Part shown: piece after piece, positions 6,427-8,733 of the stretch
Position numbering within the stretch: the first letter of the stretch is position 1
Layout: each line of letters begins with the position of its first letter
NCBI GenBank assembly: GCA_028694545.1
Contig: JAQVKV010000055.1
Location: 1-8,733 of the forward strand
DNA: 8,733 nucleotides
Source of the DNA: Zavarzinia sp.
GTDB lineage: Bacteria; Pseudomonadota; Alphaproteobacteria; Zavarziniales; Zavarziniaceae
Direction of reading: 5' to 3'
Program-made: the position numbers and the translations under genes
Notes under the pieces: generated by a model
What the model was told of the DNA's origin: nothing
The model's database searches: none
What the model saw: the letters and a program-made list of their open reading frames with translations, nothing else

Positions 6427-7320
6427 GTGGTCGATACCTTGTTCATCGGATTGAGCATCGGCTCCATCCTGCTGCTGGTCGCCCTGGGGCTGACCATCAC
6501 CTATGGCGCCATGGGGGTCATCAACATGGCCCATGGTGAAATGGTGATGATCGGTGCCTATGTCACCGTGCTCTCGGGCATCTATCTCGGCGCCAATCTG
6601 CTGGTCGCCATGCCGCTGGCCTTCCTGGTCGCCGGGGCGATCGGCTGGGGCATCGAGTGGCTGCTGGTGCGAAGGCTCTACGGCCGGCTGATCGATACAT
6701 TGCTCGCGACCTGGGGCATCGCCATCCTGTTGCAGCAGGCGGTGCGCCTCGAGCTCGGCCTGTCCTTTTTCGGCATCCATATCGACGGGCTTGGCCCGGG
6801 CCTCCAGAACGTCGACGTACCTGCCTTCCTGCGCGGCACGATTCCGATGCTGGGCACCGAGATCAATGCCTATCGCAGCTTCATCATCCTGGTCACCCTG
6901 CTGCTGACGGCGATGACCTGGTTCATCATGTACCGCACCTCGATCGGCATGCAGGTCCGCGCCGTCATGCGCAACCGCAACATGGCGGCGGCCTGCGGCA
7001 TTGACGTGAAGCGGGTGAACGCGCTCACCTTCGCCTATGGCTCCGCGCTTGCCGGTGTCGCCGGCGTGATGATGGCCGGGTTCAAGACCGTATTCCCGGA
7101 CATGGGGGCCTCCATGGTCATCGACGGCTTCATGGTCGTCGTCGTCGGTGGGGTTGGTAGCCTCTTCGGCGCCGTCGCCGCTTCCGGCATCCTTGGCGAA
7201 ATCAATGGCCTTGTTGCCGCCGCCACCAACGACATTCTCGCCCGCGCTGTCGTCTTCGGCACCGTCATCGTCGTGATCGTGCTGATGCCGAAAGGCCTGT
7301 TCTCCTTCAAGGGGCGTTGA
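6427..7320 (+). CDS. urtB: Urea ABC transporter permease UrtB
   Basis: An inner-membrane permease of the LivH type, which pairs with UrtC to form the import channel. It has 297 residues and is mostly hydrophobic, with about eight membrane segments. The opening IGLSIGSILLLVALGLTITY and MGVINMAHGEMVMIGAY are characteristic of LivH/UrtB proteins. The cytoplasmic loop that contacts the ATPases is visible at about residues 174-214 (GMQVRAVMRNRNMAAACGI, then ALAGVAG), followed by DGFMVVVVGGVGSLFGA. It starts at GTG 6427, with a modest GAGGT at 6415-6419. Some UrtB proteins in other bacteria carry a long extra N-terminal domain, and this one does not. It lies 67 bases after urtA and 3 bases before urtC, in one operon. 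Confidence 0.92.
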   Translation: MVDTLFIGLSIGSILLLVALGLTITYGAMGVINMAHGEMVMIGAYVTVLSGIYLGANLLVAMPLAFLVAGAIGWGIEWLLVRRLYGRLIDTLLATWGIAILLQQAVRLELGLSFFGIHIDGLGPGLQNVDVPAFLRGTIPMLGTEINAYRSFIILVTLLLTAMTWFIMYRTSIGMQVRAVMRNRNMAAACGIDVKRVNALTFAYGSALAGVAGVMMAGFKTVFPDMGASMVIDGFMVVVVGGVGSLFGAVAASGILGEINGLVAAATNDILARAVVFGTVIVVIVLMPKGLFSFKGR

Positions 7321-7323
7321 GTC

Positions 7324-8460
7324 ATGCCTATGCCACGATTCGTAACCTATGGCGCCTATGCGCTCTTCATGGCGGCGATCCTGTTGCTGCCTCTCGTTGT
7401 CGACGATCCCTTCTGGCTGAACCGTTTCGCCAAATACGGCGTGTTCGGCATGCTCGGCATCGCCGTCGCCCTGTCGTGGGGCTATGCCGGCATTCTCAAT
7501 CTCGGCCAGGGCCTGTTCTTCGGCATCGGCGCCTATGCGATCGCCATGTCGCTGAAGCTGGCCAGCCCGACCAGCCTCGCCCAGGGTTCCGACACGCCGG
7601 TGCCGGACTTCATGCTGTGGAACGCGGAGCCCGGCGCGCAGACGGATCTGTGCTGCATCAATTCGGGCTCCTTCCTTTGGATCCCCTTCCAGTCCGAATG
7701 GTTCGGCATGCTCATGGGCATCGTGCTTCCCGTGATCGTCGCCGGCATCCTCGGCACCGTGGTGTTCCGCAAGCGGGTGGCGGGGGTTTTCGTCTCGATC
7801 ATTACCCTGGCGCTCGTGCTGCTCGTCCGTCTTCTCATCATCGACGCGCAGCCCGTGACCAACGGCTTCAACGGGCTGACGGATCTGGGCTGGCTCACCA
7901 TCGGCGGTTTCGAATTCGATCCCTATCTGACCGAGACATATTACCTGATCGCCGTTTCGCTCTGCGTCGTGCTGATCGGCACCCGCATCCTGGTCGAGAC
8001 GCGGGCGGGCCTGATCCTGCAGGCGATCCGCGACGACGAGAACCGGGCGCGTTACCTCGGCTTCGACGTGCCGGCCTATCAGATCTTCTTCTTCGCCGTC
8101 TCGGCGCTGATCGCGGGCTTCGCCGGCATGCTCTATGTCGTCGTCGCCGAATTCGCCTCGCCCACCTTCATGGATCTCACCTTCTCGATCACCATGGTGG
8201 TCTGGGCGGCCGTGGGCGGGCGCTCCTCGATCCTCGGCGCCTGCATCGGCGCGATCCTGATCAACACGATCGAAGCCTCGATCTCGGAAACCGAAGCCTT
8301 CGTCGAGGCGTGGAAGGCGATCATCGGCCTGCTCTTCGTCCTCGTCGTGCTGTTCCTGCCGCGTGGCATCGCCGGCCTCGCCAAGGACGGCATCGGCGCG
8401 CTGCTCGGCCGGCGCAAGACACCGAGCCCCGTCGCGGCCGCGAAGGAGGTGACGGAATGA
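7324..8460 (+). CDS. urtC: Urea ABC transporter permease UrtC
   Basis: The second inner-membrane permease, of the LivM type, 378 residues with about ten membrane segments. Family features include ALSWGYAGILNLGQGLFFGIG near residues 55-75, TNGFNGLTDL near 179-188, the ATPase-contact loop at about 229-267 (GLILQAIRDDENRARYLGF, then ALIAGFAGMLY), and a C-terminal FLPRGIAGL. Between PDFMLWN and LWIPF (about residues 101-117) there is an extra-looking extracytoplasmic stretch with adjacent cysteines (Cys110, Cys111), longer than I recall in typical UrtC. It starts at ATG 7324, three bases after the urtB stop, with AAGGGG at 7309-7314 inside urtB. ATG 7330 is a possible alternative. Its stop overlaps the urtD start (ATGA), showing tight coupling. 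Confidence 0.93.
   Translation: MPMPRFVTYGAYALFMAAILLLPLVVDDPFWLNRFAKYGVFGMLGIAVALSWGYAGILNLGQGLFFGIGAYAIAMSLKLASPTSLAQGSDTPVPDFMLWNAEPGAQTDLCCINSGSFLWIPFQSEWFGMLMGIVLPVIVAGILGTVVFRKRVAGVFVSIITLALVLLVRLLIIDAQPVTNGFNGLTDLGWLTIGGFEFDPYLTETYYLIAVSLCVVLIGTRILVETRAGLILQAIRDDENRARYLGFDVPAYQIFFFAVSALIAGFAGMLYVVVAEFASPTFMDLTFSITMVVWAAVGGRSSILGACIGAILINTIEASISETEAFVEAWKAIIGLLFVLVVLFLPRGIAGLAKDGIGALLGRRKTPSPVAAAKEVTE
8443..8450 (+). promoter_or_regulatory. Strong ribosome binding site for urtD
   Basis: AAGGAGGT inside the 3' end of urtC matches the anti-Shine-Dalgarno over all eight bases and lies 6 bases before ATG 8457. It is the best ribosome site in the window and confirms the overlapping urtD start. 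Confidence 0.85.
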
Positions 8461-8733
8461 GCGACATCGCCCTCACGCTCGACGGCCTCGGCGTTTCCTT
8501 CTCCGGCTTCAAGGCGGTCGACGGCGTCTCCCTGATGGTCAGGACCGGGGAACTCCGCGTGTTGCTGGGCGCCAATGGTGCCGGCAAGACGACGCTGATG
8601 GACCTCGTCAGCGGCAAGACCAAGAGCACCGAAGGCCAGGTCTATGTCGACGACACCGACATCACCAATTGGGCCGAACACAAGATCGCCAGGGCCGGCG
8701 TCGGACGGAAGTTCCAGATCCCGTCGGTGTTCC
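8457..8733 (+). CDS. urtD: Urea ABC transporter ATP-binding protein UrtD, 3' end cut off by window
   Basis: The first of the two ATPases expected to power the Urt importer from the cytoplasmic side. Only the first 92 residues are in the window. It shows the A-loop region (VSFSGFKAVDGVSL), Walker A GANGAGKTT at residues 38-46, and GVGRKFQIPSVF, containing the Q-loop glutamine (Gln87). The last phrase is typical of UrtD rather than LivG. The start ATG 8457 overlaps the urtC stop by the ATGA arrangement. The rest, with signature motif and Walker B, and presumably urtE, lie beyond the right edge. Confidence 0.93.
   Translation, partial: MSDIALTLDGLGVSFSGFKAVDGVSLMVRTGELRVLLGANGAGKTTLMDLVSGKTKSTEGQVYVDDTDITNWAEHKIARAGVGRKFQIPSVF

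Noticed and set aside
5487..6780. Long minus-strand open frames opposite urtA and urtB
   Set aside because: Compositionally biased shadows of secure genes, with no motif or ribosome site seen.

Overview
The window looks like chromosomal DNA from a GC-rich alphaproteobacterium. The main reasons are the RpoD sequence with its long acidic linker, the isolated tRNA(CAU) downstream of it, a Tat-exported urea/amide binding protein and the overall codon use. I cannot name the order or genus from sequence alone. All genes are on the + strand.

Layout: (1) 1-1880, the 3' part of rpoD, the housekeeping sigma factor, cut by the left edge and closed by a perfect 14-bp hairpin. (2) 1982-2599, a beta-class carbonic anhydrase. 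(3) 2608-2745, two hairpins, then a tRNA with CAT anticodon that is best read as tRNA-Ile2 (lysidine-modified) rather than tRNA-Met. (4) 2746-3020, a leader ending in a strong intrinsic terminator 17 nt before the next start codon. (5) 3021-4178, an AmiC-like cytoplasmic amide/urea sensor, followed after 10 nt by (6) 4189-4800, an AmiR-like ANTAR-domain RNA-binding antiterminator. (7) 4801-5099, a second leader with two hexaloop hairpins and a second strong terminator. (8) 5100-8733, urtA-urtB-urtC-urtD (cut by the right edge), an ABC importer of the urea/short-chain amide branch of the HAAT (branched-chain amino acid-like) family.

The main point of interest is how parts 4-8 fit together. A soluble AmiC-type receptor with no signal peptide, a partner AmiR-type ANTAR protein whose receiver-like domain lacks the phospho-acceptor Asp, and an importer operon behind a terminator are all adjacent. 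The urtA leader has two successive six-base-loop hairpins just 5' of the terminator. The second loop (AGTGAA) has the A1/G4 pattern reported for ANTAR-target RNAs. The amiC leader has a weaker version of the same layout, partly overlapping its terminator. The model is that intracellular amide or urea bound to AmiC frees AmiR. AmiR then binds nascent leader RNA and allows read-through into amiCR (positive autoregulation) and into the urt operon. The parts are known from the Pseudomonas aeruginosa ami system and other ANTAR systems. Their use on a urea-type transporter, with two leaders in one locus, is inferred from sequence and is not demonstrated here.

The rpoD, carbonic anhydrase and tRNA genes are ordinary housekeeping neighbours. 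I see no mobile elements, CRISPR arrays or convincing signs of horizontal transfer.
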